64,000 bases of DNA from NCBI RefSeq assembly GCF_002994635.1, contig NZ_PVNL01000118.1, forward strand, positions 62,001 through 126,000. The letters are read 5' to 3'. Positions 42,620 through 50,667 of this stretch are shown piece by piece (the first letter of the stretch is position 1; every line of letters starts with the position of its first letter). A program made the position numbers and the translations under genes. The notes beneath the pieces were generated by a model, which was not told the DNA's origin, did not search any database, and was given only the letters and a program-made list of their open reading frames with translations. The stretch comes from Enhygromyxa salina. GTDB taxonomy: Bacteria > Myxococcota_A > Polyangia > Nannocystales > Nannocystaceae.

Positions 42620-44019
42620 GCACCCTACGCAGCTCCGCGCAGCTGTGCGCGGCGCTGCGCCGGTCGCTCGAGGCCGAGTCGGGGCCGGCGCTCTCGCAGT
42701 GGCTCGGGCACGCGCGCGCGCGCTGCCAGGCACATGTCGAGCCGATCGAGCTCGCGGGGCTCGAGCGCTGGAGCTTGGATCCATCGCGCCTCGCCCTCGC
42801 ACATGACAGCGGCCAATTTTTCTCGGTCATCGGTGCCAAGGTCGAGCTCGGCTGGGGCTCCGCCGCGAGCCGTCGAGTCACCCAGCCACTGATCGCCCAG
42901 GACGAGGTCGGCATCCTCGGCCTGTTGATGCGCATCGCCGACGGCCGCGCCGAGTTTCTCGTTCAAGCCAAGTTCGAGCCCGGCGATCCGCAGCCGGTCC
43001 AGCTCGGCCCGACCCTGCAGGCGACGCGCAGCAACTACTCGCGCGCGCACGGAGGTCGCCTGCCAGCGGGGGTGAGCGAATTCCTCGCGCCCCGCTCGTC
43101 CGCCGTGGTCGTCGACGTCGAGCTCCCCGAGCAGGCCGAGTTCTTCCTGGCCAAGCGCAATCGCAACATGGTCGTCCTCGTCGACCACGAGGTGGAGCTC
43201 TCGAGCGACGAGCGGTTTCGGTGGGCGACGCTCGCCGAGCTACGCGAGACCCTCGCGCAGCCCAACGCCGTCAACATGTCGCTGCGCTCCGTACTCGCTT
43301 GTGCGCTCGCGGTTGCGATCGAGCCTCCGTCGGCCGCCACGACCTCGACGGCCGCCACGACCCTCGCCGGGCTGTCGTGGTCGTGGGACCTCGACCGGGC
43401 CCCGCTCGACGAGCTCATTGGTTGGACATGGTCGGCGCGCGGCCTGGTCGCTGACGGAGCCTCCGCCGATCTCCGGGCGGGCCTGGTCTTCGTCGAGGTC
43501 ACGGCCAGCGAGCGAGAGGTCCCGCGTTGGACCCAGCCGATGCTGACCCGTGCGGCGGTCGTCCCGATCGACCTCTACGTGCACACCCGCGCCGGCCAGT
43601 GGTGGCTGCTGGCCCGCATCAGCCTCGACGCGGGCCAGCGAGAAGGTCCGCGTCTGGGGCCCAGCGCGGGTCCGGCGTCGTCCCCCATCGCCAGCGCTCG
43701 GGCCACGCTGCGCTTCGACACGGAGCTCGCCGAAGACGGCGGTCGCCTGCTCGCCCTGCGCCACCGCTACCGGGTCTGGGAGCTCGTCGACCCGCCCTCA
43801 CCTGCGGTCGAGCCTGGCTGCGTGTGGATTCCGCTGGCGGAGGTCCCCGAGCTCCTCCGGCGTGGCCTGATCGACGTCGAGCTGCGCACCTGCCTGCTCG
43901 CGCTCATGATGCTGCACGATTGCCCACGGGTCCCCGTTCTTGGCGGCGACCAACGCCCTGCCTCGTCGGTGACGAATGTGACGGCGAGCACCGCGTCGTC
44001 ACGCAAGCACCCAGGGTGA
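42616..44019 (+). CDS. NDP-hexose 2,3-dehydratase
   Basis: A 467-residue protein with the typical length of this family. GTG at 42616 overlaps the upstream stop (GTGA). The two similar halves are seen: IELAGLERWSLDPSRLALAH then FFSVIGAKVEL, VGILGLLMRIADGRAEFLVQ and AKFEPGDPQPVQLGPTLQAT, RSNYSRAHGG and AEFFLAKRNRNMVVLVD. The second half has SWSWDLDRAPLDELIGWTWS, WTQPMLTRAAVVPIDLYVHT and WIPLAEVPELLRRGLIDVEL. The enzyme removes the 2-hydroxyl of a 4-keto-6-deoxyhexose nucleotide on the way to 2-deoxysugars, and needs a 3-ketoreductase afterwards. The last 40 residues are low in conservation. Together with the epimerase, aminotransferase and C-methyltransferase it points to a branched aminodeoxysugar. 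Confidence 0.92.
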   Translation: MSTLRSSAQLCAALRRSLEAESGPALSQWLGHARARCQAHVEPIELAGLERWSLDPSRLALAHDSGQFFSVIGAKVELGWGSAASRRVTQPLIAQDEVGILGLLMRIADGRAEFLVQAKFEPGDPQPVQLGPTLQATRSNYSRAHGGRLPAGVSEFLAPRSSAVVVDVELPEQAEFFLAKRNRNMVVLVDHEVELSSDERFRWATLAELRETLAQPNAVNMSLRSVLACALAVAIEPPSAATTSTAATTLAGLSWSWDLDRAPLDELIGWTWSARGLVADGASADLRAGLVFVEVTASEREVPRWTQPMLTRAAVVPIDLYVHTRAGQWWLLARISLDAGQREGPRLGPSAGPASSPIASARATLRFDTELAEDGGRLLALRHRYRVWELVDPPSPAVEPGCVWIPLAEVPELLRRGLIDVELRTCLLALMMLHDCPRVPVLGGDQRPASSVTNVTASTASSRKHPG

Positions 44020-44184
44020 CACCCAGCGTTCCCGTTGGTTGCGGTGTACGGACAATCGGTGCGGCTGCGGGATTGAGGATCCCCGAGCTGTCGGACCCAT
44101 TCCACGGACGGACGCGCGCAGTAGCGACCCAGACGCTCGAGCGGGGCCCGGAGGGCCCCGCGTCCCGCTGTTCAACTCGCTGGA

Positions 44185-45006
44185 TTAGTGGCCGTGGCCG
44201 TGGCCATGACCATTTCCGTGCCCGTGCCCGTTTCCGTGCCCGTTTCCGTGCCCGTGCCCGTGCCCGTTTCCGTGCCCGTGCTCGACGTGGAGGTGGTAGA
44301 CCGCCAGGGTTTCGAAGGCCACCGCTTCGCCGTTGCAGGTCTTTCCGCCGAACTCGAGGGTGTGGTCGCCCGGCGAGAGCGGCTTGAACAGGGCCCAGTG
44401 ACCGCCGACGACGGCATAGCCGTAGGCCCCACCCGGCTTCGTGAAGCCGTTGTTGTTCCACCAGTTGTCGTCGGCAAGCTCGACCGAGAAGGGCTCGGTC
44501 ACGGCGACCCACAGCTCGGCGTCGAGCGCAGCGGTGTCCTCGAGCAGGTCCTCGCCGTCGATCCGCAAGGTCAGCTCGCAGGTTTTCGCGCGGGTGTCGG
44601 CGAGATAGTTTGGCGCGAGCGTGTTGACGTAATAGTCGTAGTTGGCCTCGGCCCAGGCGTCGCTGGGGACATTGAAGGTGTTGAGGAGCGGGAAAAACAG
44701 GGGAGTATTTGCGGGGATCGTACAGTCTCGTTCGACTTGGCCGCCGTAGGTGGCGGCCAGGAACCACACGCCGTCGGGCTGCCCGACTCCACAGAGCTCT
44801 CCAGTCACGTCATTGATTGGACTATCGGCATACGGAGTGCTCACGGACCAACGAACCCATTCGCGACTGAGGGCTTCATAGGCGTCAATGGATACATCGC
44901 TCGATTGCAGGACCAACGGACCAATGGTGTCGCAGCCGGCCGTCGACAACAGCGCTGCGATAAAGAGAGAACTGATGAGATTGCGGCGAAACAGCGTGGT
45001 TTTCAT
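44185..45006 (-). CDS. Lipoprotein with His/Gly/Asn repeat tail
   Basis: A 273-residue exported protein. The ATG at 45006 has AAGG about nine bases before it. MKTTLFRRNLISSLFIAALL then STAGC gives a lipoprotein signal with Cys at 25. The globular part (about 26-240) is unknown and has WVRWSVSTPYADSPINDVTG, GVWFLAATYGG, NTPLFFPLLNTFNVPSDAWA and CELTLRIDGEDLLED, with HWALFKPLSPGDHTLEFGGK near its end. The tail, after VYHLHVEHGHG, is a run of GHGNGHGHGH units of about 30 residues to the stop. A His-rich tail suggests binding of nickel, zinc or copper. It stands alone, convergent with the 2,3-dehydratase gene. Confidence 0.8.
   Translation of the reverse strand: MKTTLFRRNLISSLFIAALLSTAGCDTIGPLVLQSSDVSIDAYEALSREWVRWSVSTPYADSPINDVTGELCGVGQPDGVWFLAATYGGQVERDCTIPANTPLFFPLLNTFNVPSDAWAEANYDYYVNTLAPNYLADTRAKTCELTLRIDGEDLLEDTAALDAELWVAVTEPFSVELADDNWWNNNGFTKPGGAYGYAVVGGHWALFKPLSPGDHTLEFGGKTCNGEAVAFETLAVYHLHVEHGHGNGHGHGHGNGHGNGHGHGNGHGHGHGH
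44188..44283. repeat. Short-period repeat coding GHG/GHN tail
   Basis: About 95 bases built of ccgtgc and ccgttt six-base units with imperfect higher-order order. They encode the His-Gly/Asn-Gly dipeptide tail of the lipoprotein on the minus strand. Slippage would change tail length in frame. Confidence 0.9.
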
Positions 45007-45483
45007 GTGCCGCCTTAGGTAGCTCATGAAGTTCCCTGGTGCCACTGCAGAACCCTCAAAAATTATCGACGGCCGCAGCGGCTACATCTGGCAGTTCGCA
45101 ACGTTGCGTTTCGCGACAGCGACTCAGCCCCGACTGGCCGCAAGGACAGTTGGACCGTTCAGCTGGTCCATTCGACCGACTGCATCCCCAGCCAGCAGCC
45201 TCGACCCGCAGGGGTCCCCGTCAGGGGGTCCCCCTACTCCACCTGGGCTCGGCCAGGGCGCCAGCCCCCCTACATCGGCCCTCTGCGCTCACACAACACC
45301 TGGTTCCCCACCCCGCATGGCCGGCAAGTGGACGGACTTTCGCAACAACCTCGAACTCGCTGCCAGTTTCTTTGACTTCGCGGCTGAGTTCGAACCCGTT
45401 GGTGAACAAGTACAACAAATACAACAACCGTCGGATCGGGGCTCCTCGACGTATACCGTAACCGCACCCCTGAAGAAGCGCCG
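45007..45483. other. Intergenic region, nothing recognised
   Basis: About 480 bases with no frame that looks like a gene. The right end runs into the 120-bp partial copy of the S24-like gene. Confidence 0.5.
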
Positions 45484-45603
45484 CGCACCTTGCAGAGCAC
45501 GATGTCGTCGACCTCGAGCTGTCGGTCACCGACCGGCTCGACGGTGCAGCGGTCGCCGCTGTTGATCCGGCCCTTCATGCTGTGGCCGCGCGGACGAAAG
45601 CTG
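45484..45603 (-). pseudogene. Partial copy of the S24-like gene (repeat C, copy 1)
   Basis: 120 bp, all but two bases identical to 46765-46884. It carries the part of the S24-like gene that encodes FRPRGHSMKGRINSGDRCTV through DDIVLCKVRG, without the native start or the last third of the gene. After the copied stretch the frame continues into unrelated sequence. It ends seven bases before the stop of the acetyltransferase gene. Confidence 0.85.
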
Positions 45604-45610
45604 GCAGCGT

Positions 45611-46105
45611 TCAAGCCAGCGACCGCGCCAGCCGACGCCGCTGCGGCTCAAAGCCGATCTCCTCATAGAACCGAATGGCGCCCGCGTTGACCTCCCAGAC
45701 CTCGAGCTCGAGATCGGTCGCGCCACGTTGCTTGGCCCAATCCGCGACGGCGTCGACCAGCGCACGCCCAACCCCACGCCGCTGCCAGCGGGGGCCAACG
45801 GCGAAGTTGTCGATCAAGACATAGCGGCGGCCAACATGAATCCCCAGGTGCTCGACCTCGCGAAGGATCGCGTGGGCATACCCAGCCAGCTCAGCCTCGA
45901 CCCACGCACCGATCATGAGCGTGTTGGGATCTGCGAGCAGCGCTTCAAAGTACTCGAGCGTGCGCGGCCGACCAGACTCGCGGGCACGAAAAATACCGGG
46001 GAGCGCGTCCCGGTGAACCGCGTCCAGCTCGTCGACACGCGCAAGATAGGCGTCGTAGTCGCTCGAACACAGCTGGCGCACTTCGGTGAGCGTGGCGATT
46101 GGCAT
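45611..46105 (-). CDS. GNAT-family N-acetyltransferase
   Basis: A 164-residue acetyltransferase of complete length. The acetyl-CoA binding core is VLIDNFAVGPRWQRRGVGRA, with the Q/RxxGxG/A motif RWQRRGVG, followed by LVDAVADWAKQRGATDLELE and the terminal AIRFYEEIGFEPQRRRL. The N-terminal half is PIATLTEVRQLCSSDYDAYL with AWVEAELAGYAHAILREVEH. The acceptor is unknown. The gene is flanked by short copies of the S24-like gene on one side and a broken gene five bases upstream on the other. Confidence 0.9.
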   Translation of the reverse strand: MPIATLTEVRQLCSSDYDAYLARVDELDAVHRDALPGIFRARESGRPRTLEYFEALLADPNTLMIGAWVEAELAGYAHAILREVEHLGIHVGRRYVLIDNFAVGPRWQRRGVGRALVDAVADWAKQRGATDLELEVWEVNAGAIRFYEEIGFEPQRRRLARSLA

Positions 46106-46110
46106 GGCGA

Positions 46111-46509
46111 TTAGCGAGGGGAGTAGCGAGTCGCGGCGTGGCCCATGATCACGTCGCCGTCGCGGGTGGCGGTGGGTGTGGGCTCCCAGCCGCGCTCGAG
46201 CCGGGCGTCGAGCAAGGCGTCAGCGCTCGGGGCGTGGTCCCACACGGCGACCGCCGTGAGCCCGCCCAGTCAGGTTGTGTCGTAGACCAAGAACAAGCCG
46301 TGGTCCCACGCCACGATCACGTCGAGCGAGTACTCGTCCTGGGTGACGATGTCGCTGACCATTCGCCAGCGCGCGACGTCCTGCAGCATGTGGTGCGAAG
46401 CGAGCAGCTCGAGGAGCTCAGCGCGTTGGTCGGTAGTGAGCCCGACCCGATCGTGTAGCGGCAGCGCCACGCGTTGAGCATAGCCCTCGCAGGTCAGCTC
46501 GTCGATCAT
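46111..46509 (-). pseudogene. Hypothetical gene interrupted by an in-frame TGA
   Basis: The frame starts at 46509 (MIDELTCEGYAQRVALPLHD) and runs 79 codons to a TGA at 46268-46270, after YSLDVIVAWDHGLFLVYDTT. The same frame then continues with protein-like sequence, LGGLTAVAVWDHAPSADALL and RLERGWEPTPTATRDGDVIM, to a TAA at 46111-46113. The two halves share composition and an xWDHxx element, so a Trp or Arg codon appears mutated to TGA. The full product would be about 132 residues. The family was not recognised. It may be a recent pseudogene, or the short 79-residue form may be real. Confidence 0.6.
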
Positions 46510-46631
46510 GCAGTTGCAGGCGCATCATGATGTCGACCGCGAACAGCCTCTGAAGCAGGCGCGCCCAAGGCGTGTCGAGTGGGTTGCTTGGCGAGCACCC
46601 TCGAACTCCGCCGTTCCACGCGAGCCGAAGA

Positions 46632-46934
46632 TCACGGCTCGACGTCGATCAGGATCCCGTAGATCGCAGTACGTGATACCCAGCCGTTGATGCCGCCGCG
46701 ATTGTTGCCGATCTGGAACTGGGACCCGCGCTTCGCCTTGATCAAATGGAGGTACTGAGCGCCACGCACCTTGCAGAGCACGATGTCGTCGACCTCGAGC
46801 TGCCGGTCACCGACCGGCTCGACGGTGCAGCGGTCACCGCTGTTGATCCGGCCCTTCATGCTGTGGCCGCGCGGACGAAAGCTGACTGTCTCTCCGTTCT
46901 GGAGCGCCTCGATGTATCCCGTCGCCCAACCCAC
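46632..46934 (-). CDS. S24/LexA-like peptidase-fold small protein
   Basis: A 100-residue protein that is essentially one S24-like domain. The nucleophile motif is FRPRGHSMKGRINSGDRCTV with Ser in GHSM, as in LexA-type peptidases (SMxxxIxxGD), followed by VDDIVLCKVRGAQYLHLIKA with a Lys in the expected region, and IGNNRGGINGWVSRTAIYGI at the end. There is no DNA-binding domain, so it is not a classic repressor. It could be a free-standing protease-fold regulator. A 120-bp piece of this gene is duplicated 1.3 kb downstream. Confidence 0.75.
   Translation of the reverse strand: MGWATGYIEALQNGETVSFRPRGHSMKGRINSGDRCTVEPVGDRQLEVDDIVLCKVRGAQYLHLIKAKRGSQFQIGNNRGGINGWVSRTAIYGILIDVEP
46765..46884. repeat. 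Repeat C, copy 2 (inside S24-like gene)
   Basis: The source copy of the 120-bp duplicated segment, covering the catalytic Ser region of the S24-like gene. The other copy is 45484-45603, in the same orientation. Confidence 0.9.
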
Positions 46935-47000
46935 GCCCCGAGTCTACTACCGTTGAGGTCCGGCCGCAGGCGCTGGGCCACCCGCGAGGTGACCAGACAC

Positions 47001-47528
47001 CTACGGCGGCCCCCAGTCGAGGTTGGGGACCGAGGCGCGAAGGTCGGCGATACTTAGCACGCTGCCATCGCCGACGGTCACCAGCCACAGCGCGAACTCG
47101 GGTCCAGCCAGCGCGAGGTGCTGGCCGTCGCGGCTCCACTCGTGTGCCTGGGCGCCGGCATCGAGCACGACCGTCTCCATCCCCGTCTGCCGGTCACGCA
47201 CGACGAGCTGCTCGCGGTCGCGGACAAACGAGAGCCGTGTCCCGTCGACGTCGACGAGCCACAGATCGCGAACCTGCTCATCCTCGAGGCCGAGGTAGGC
47301 GATCATCGCTCCGCTCGGCGACCAGCGGGGGGAGATGATCGACGCATGGCGGCCGCCCAGCTCGGCGCCGCGCTGGCCATCGGTGGTCAGCGAGGCAATT
47401 CTCTGGTCGTCGTCCGGCGTCGACTCGACGAAGATCAGCGGGCCGAGCTCCGCATCCGGTACCGACACGAAGTCGGCGCAACCGAACAGGGCGACGCTGA
47501 AGATCCAGCCGAGGGTCTGGGTTTTCAT
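47001..47528 (-). CDS. Lipoprotein with WD40/TolB-like repeats
   Basis: A 175-residue exported protein from the ATG of MKTQTLGWIFSVALFGCADF, with a lipid Cys at 17. The rest has TolB/PD40-type blades: ASIISPRWSPSGAMIAYLGL then VRDLWLVDVDG, and AHEWSRDGQHLALAGPEFAL. Only about three blades are present, which is short for a propeller, so it may be truncated or work as an oligomer. No catalytic domain is attached. Confidence 0.75.
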   Translation of the reverse strand: MKTQTLGWIFSVALFGCADFVSVPDAELGPLIFVESTPDDDQRIASLTTDGQRGAELGGRHASIISPRWSPSGAMIAYLGLEDEQVRDLWLVDVDGTRLSFVRDREQLVVRDRQTGMETVVLDAGAQAHEWSRDGQHLALAGPEFALWLVTVGDGSVLSIADLRASVPNLDWGPP

Positions 47529-47727
47529 GGTTACTCGATCCATATGTCCCGCGTTGCTCGAAGCAGATCCGCCAGTCACGGTCTGCGCTCATGTCACGAT
47601 GGTACGCCAGCCCGACATCTCCGGAGCCATGATCGCGCGGCCCCCGGCATACTGCGAGCGCCGAGTCGACAACAGCAGGAGCGGCCCCAGACGCACCTGA
47701 CGACGCGACTTCAAACTGATCGGCGCT

Positions 47728-48654
47728 CTAGCCATGCCTGAAGGGGCTTCGCAGGAGCAGGAGACGATAGCGGCCGATCCTCTCAAACCCGAGCGCCGCA
47801 TAGGCGCGTCGGGCCGGCGTATTCGCGTCGTCCGTGAACAGGATCGCCGTGCGCACGCCAGCGTCGCGGGCCGTGAGCAGGTGCGAAGCGACCACACAGC
47901 GGGCAAACCCGAGGCCGCGCAGCTCGTGGGGCGTCCACACACCGCCGACCTGTACGGCTTCGGGGAGGCGGGCGTTGTAGGCGGTCCGGGCGACGAGCTC
48001 GCCACGCCGCTCGAGCACCCAGATATCGCCGCGACCCAGCGCGGCCTCGTGCTCGGCTTTGACGTCCCGGTGCAGCTCCGGCGTCTCGGTCTCGCCGATC
48101 GTTTCGACATGGTAACGGACGGACCAGGCGCACACGCGGTCCAGGTCAGCCGCGTCGAGCGGCCGGCCCACGACCTCACCGTCGCGCAGCGGTTCGGGGA
48201 CTCGCAGCTGCGCCAGCTCGAGCCGATAGAGTCCGTCGGACTCGTCCATTTGGGCGTCGGACCCGACCGGGAGGCCAAGCGCGTCGGCGATGGCAGTGAC
48301 CTGCGAATCGGGACCAACGACGCCAGCGAGCGGCCGGCGGCTGGCGGAGACCGCCGCCTGGCCGAGCTCGACAGCGTGCTTCGGGGCGTTCACGACGAGG
48401 TTGCCCTTGCGGTAGTGGCAGGCGACCCCGACCAAGTTGGCGCCCGCGAACGCCCCCACATATACGCCGCTGCGGGGGTGCTCGCTCGCCTCAATGCCGG
48501 CCTCGCGCATGTTCGATAGCAGAAACATCGAATGCTCGACTCGCCGGCCCAGATAGACTCGCAGCGCCCCCTCGGCCTCGGCGCCCAAACGCTCTGTGCG
48601 GTCCACCCAGCAAGTCTGCCCCCACGAGGGTCCCAGTGCCACTGTATTGTTCAC
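47728..48654 (-). CDS. GNAT-family acetyltransferase, two-domain
   Basis: A 308-residue protein. The C-terminal GNAT domain (about 160-305) has QVGGVWTPHELRGLGFARCV with the acetyl-CoA loop RGLGFA, VASHLLTARDAGVRTAILFT and ANTPARRAYAALGFERIGRY. The N-terminal half (RRVEHSMFLLSNMREAGIEA and VGAFAGANLVGVACHYRKGN) looks like a second, degenerate GNAT fold, as in several FR47-like proteins. The acceptor is unknown. The ATG at 48654 is followed by NNTVALGPSWGQ, which could be a late-added start; a later start is possible. Confidence 0.85.
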   Translation of the reverse strand: MNNTVALGPSWGQTCWVDRTERLGAEAEGALRVYLGRRVEHSMFLLSNMREAGIEASEHPRSGVYVGAFAGANLVGVACHYRKGNLVVNAPKHAVELGQAAVSASRRPLAGVVGPDSQVTAIADALGLPVGSDAQMDESDGLYRLELAQLRVPEPLRDGEVVGRPLDAADLDRVCAWSVRYHVETIGETETPELHRDVKAEHEAALGRGDIWVLERRGELVARTAYNARLPEAVQVGGVWTPHELRGLGFARCVVASHLLTARDAGVRTAILFTDDANTPARRAYAALGFERIGRYRLLLLRSPFRHG

Positions 48655-48720
48655 CTATCGCGGGTGGTCTGCGTCTCGAGCAGGCCCGCAACGATCTGCC
48701 CTCTGTCGGCGGTCGGACCG

Positions 48721-48844
48721 GCGGTCGGACCTCGAGCCGGCCGCGGGCCTCGTTCTCCCCCCCAGCTGGGCAATTTACCCGCTCGTCCGCTCATACACCG
48801 CGTCCGTGAGCGCTCGAGATCATGCTGGATATCCGCCGGCTCAA
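48721..48844. repeat. Repeat D, copy 1: decayed copy of the PlsC-like gene 3' end
   Basis: 124 bp resembling 51835-51960 in the same orientation, at roughly 85 percent identity by eye, with small indels. It corresponds to the last 40 or so codons of the acyltransferase gene, but frame is broken here. Distance between copies is about 3 kb. Confidence 0.8.
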
Positions 48845-48909
48845 CCGTGCGGGACTGGTGGCACGAACATGGACGGGCTGGTAGGGATCGACTGCGAATC
48901 GACGACGCC

Positions 48910-49854
48910 ATGTCCCGCGACGAACGCCTGTCTCTTCATCTGTGTGTTGAACGCCGCGCTAACCCGAGCCGTGGATGCTTCAGCGCTTGGCGCCCGTTGG
49001 CTGGCGCGCTTCTCTGGCTGGTCCTGGCATGCGCCGAGCGTGCTCCAGACACGCCAGCAAAGTCGGAGCGAGACGAGCCTACGCGGAGCTGTGCCGACAG
49101 CGACGACTATCGGCGCGCTCCGCTCGTGCACGACATTCACGCCCTGCGGACTCACTCGAGCGCCGGGGCGGCGCGCTTCGTCGGTAACTTCCGGTATGTC
49201 CAGACCTCGCCCTTCGAACGTGCGCAGGTCCTCGAGTTGGCAGACAAGACCCTCGTCGCGATCGGCCGAGGTCAGCAGTCGGAGGCGCCGCCCGAGGGGC
49301 AGGTCGTCGCCTTCGGCGACTTTCAGATCGTGTCGCGCCAAGGAGGAACACCCACCTTCAGCGCGGGGGCACGGATCGATGCCCTGCGCTGCGTCGCGCC
49401 GCTCGGGCCCGGACAAGCGCAACCACCTCCGCTGTCCCCCGAGGCAGGGGGCGCCCCGCTCCCCGTCGCTCCTCCCGAGTCCACCGTGGACATTCGCGCG
49501 GTCGAGTCGAGCGTCGAGCTCGAGCGCCGCTTGGCTCCGGAGGCTGTGGGCGACCGGACACTGCGTCTGCGTGGCACCTATCATGCCGAGGCCTGCGGTC
49601 CGCTGCGAATGGAGATGCGGGTGCTCGCCATCGAGCTGTCCGACGGCGGGCGCTTCCGTCTCAACCCCAAGGTTCAGGACGACGCGCTTCGACCCCTCGC
49701 TGAGGTCGAGACTTTCGAGGGGCAGCCCGTCGAGCTGGTGGTTCGCCCAAGCCTGCCGCCAGGGGCGTGGGAGCTCATCAGCCTTCGTCGGTGCTCCGGC
49801 CCTGGTCCGTCATGCCACCACCCCACAGCGCAGCGTGTCCACCCGCTGGACTGA
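48910..49854 (+). CDS. Hypothetical lipoprotein
   Basis: A 314-residue protein if started at the ATG at 48910; a later start nearer the signal is possible. The hydrophobic stretch AGALLWLVLACAERAPDTPA gives a lipobox (VLAC). The outer part has paired Cys (SCADSDDYRRA, DALRCVAP, HAEACGPLR) and two similar beta units, RFVGNFRYVQTSPFERAQVL and RTLRLRGTYHAEACGPLRME. A Pro-rich hinge (PPPLSPEAGGAPLPVAPPES) separates them. Function unknown. Confidence 0.65.
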   Translation: MSRDERLSLHLCVERRANPSRGCFSAWRPLAGALLWLVLACAERAPDTPAKSERDEPTRSCADSDDYRRAPLVHDIHALRTHSSAGAARFVGNFRYVQTSPFERAQVLELADKTLVAIGRGQQSEAPPEGQVVAFGDFQIVSRQGGTPTFSAGARIDALRCVAPLGPGQAQPPPLSPEAGGAPLPVAPPESTVDIRAVESSVELERRLAPEAVGDRTLRLRGTYHAEACGPLRMEMRVLAIELSDGGRFRLNPKVQDDALRPLAEVETFEGQPVELVVRPSLPPGAWELISLRRCSGPGPSCHHPTAQRVHPLD

Positions 49855-49871
49855 GCCACTCGGCACGCCTC

Positions 49872-50432
49872 TCAATCTAGCGCGACCAGGAATGCGTTGA
49901 GAATGGCGATAATTGAGTCGTCCGCCAGCGCCTCGGCCATGCTCTCGATGAAGCCTCGAACCTCGTCGAAGTCTACGGGGCCGACTTTAGCCATCGACTC
50001 AGCGTCTTGAAGGTCCTGCGGGCGGCCAGCGAGGAGCTTCATGCAAATGAGGTCCTCTCGGCGCGGCACTCGGACCGTCGTGCCCGAAACATCGAGTGTC
50101 TCTGCGCGTTCATAGAAATACTCATCCAGCCCCGGACTGCCGAGCACGACGTCTACGGGCATTTGTTTATTGTGAATTAGTGGAAGCACCCGTGACTGCC
50201 GAACGAAGGCGGCATCAAACTCGAAACGCGCCTGAATTCCTTCACCCTGCAAAGCCATCAGCAATTGTGTCGGTTCGACTCCACCCAGCAGAACGGTCAC
50301 GTCGACATCGGCCGTCATTCGACGGCTTCCGCGTACGAGAGCCGCCTGCGCACCGAACAGATACCAGTCAACCCCGAGCCGCTCGAACACGCAGGCCAAC
50401 GCGGCCAGAGTGCTAGCGAGGGAAGTGGGCAT
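49872..50432 (-). CDS. Nucleotidyltransferase-fold protein (AbiEii/MNT-like)
   Basis: A 186-residue protein from the ATG at 50432. The start LAALACVFERLGVDWYLFGA then LVRGSRRMTADVDVTVLLGG follows the nucleotidyltransferase plan of a G-x-A helix and a D-x-D strand (TADVDV). It continues with RVPRREDLICMKLLAGRPQD then DLQDAESM, the conserved LI-K motif and helix of DUF6036/AbiEii-type proteins. These are toxins or housekeeping nucleotidyltransferases. A small gene overlaps its start by 20 bases, the layout of a two-gene toxin-antitoxin-like unit. Confidence 0.72.
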   Translation of the reverse strand: MPTSLASTLAALACVFERLGVDWYLFGAQAALVRGSRRMTADVDVTVLLGGVEPTQLLMALQGEGIQARFEFDAAFVRQSRVLPLIHNKQMPVDVVLGSPGLDEYFYERAETLDVSGTTVRVPRREDLICMKLLAGRPQDLQDAESMAKVGPVDFDEVRGFIESMAEALADDSIIAILNAFLVALD

Positions 50433-50667
50433 CGCGGAGGCGCCGCTTGAGTTGCTCGACCCGTTGATGATGCTCAAAATCCGCCTGCCGCTGCCGCTCA
50501 TCGGGCCAGCTAGGGTCGAGCGCTCGCATGTGGTCCCAAAGCATCTGCGAGAGCGCGAGCGCCTCGTCGGGTGTGGTGACTCCCAAACCAACCGCCTTGG
50601 TGCGGGCGCGGAAGCTCCAGTCCCTCTGGGCGTACTCTCGCAGCTGTTCGGTGGTGGGTGATGCCAC
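50413..50667 (-). CDS. Small protein coupled to the nucleotidyltransferase gene
   Basis: An 84-residue, charged, helical protein: MASPTTEQLREYAQRDWSFR at the start, DEALALSQMLWDHMRALDPS in the middle and a basic end QLKRRLRDAHFPR. It precedes and overlaps the nucleotidyltransferase gene by 20 bases, so translation is coupled. Size and position fit a partner of an MNT/AbiEii-type unit, but no DNA-binding motif is clear. The role is inferred from context. Confidence 0.6.
   Translation of the reverse strand: MASPTTEQLREYAQRDWSFRARTKAVGLGVTTPDEALALSQMLWDHMRALDPSWPDERQRQADFEHHQRVEQLKRRLRDAHFPR

Noticed and set aside
44188..44283. Repeat as an origin or iteron array
   Set aside because: Six-base units lie inside a coding frame as a His-Gly tail; no AT-rich region or DnaA boxes nearby.
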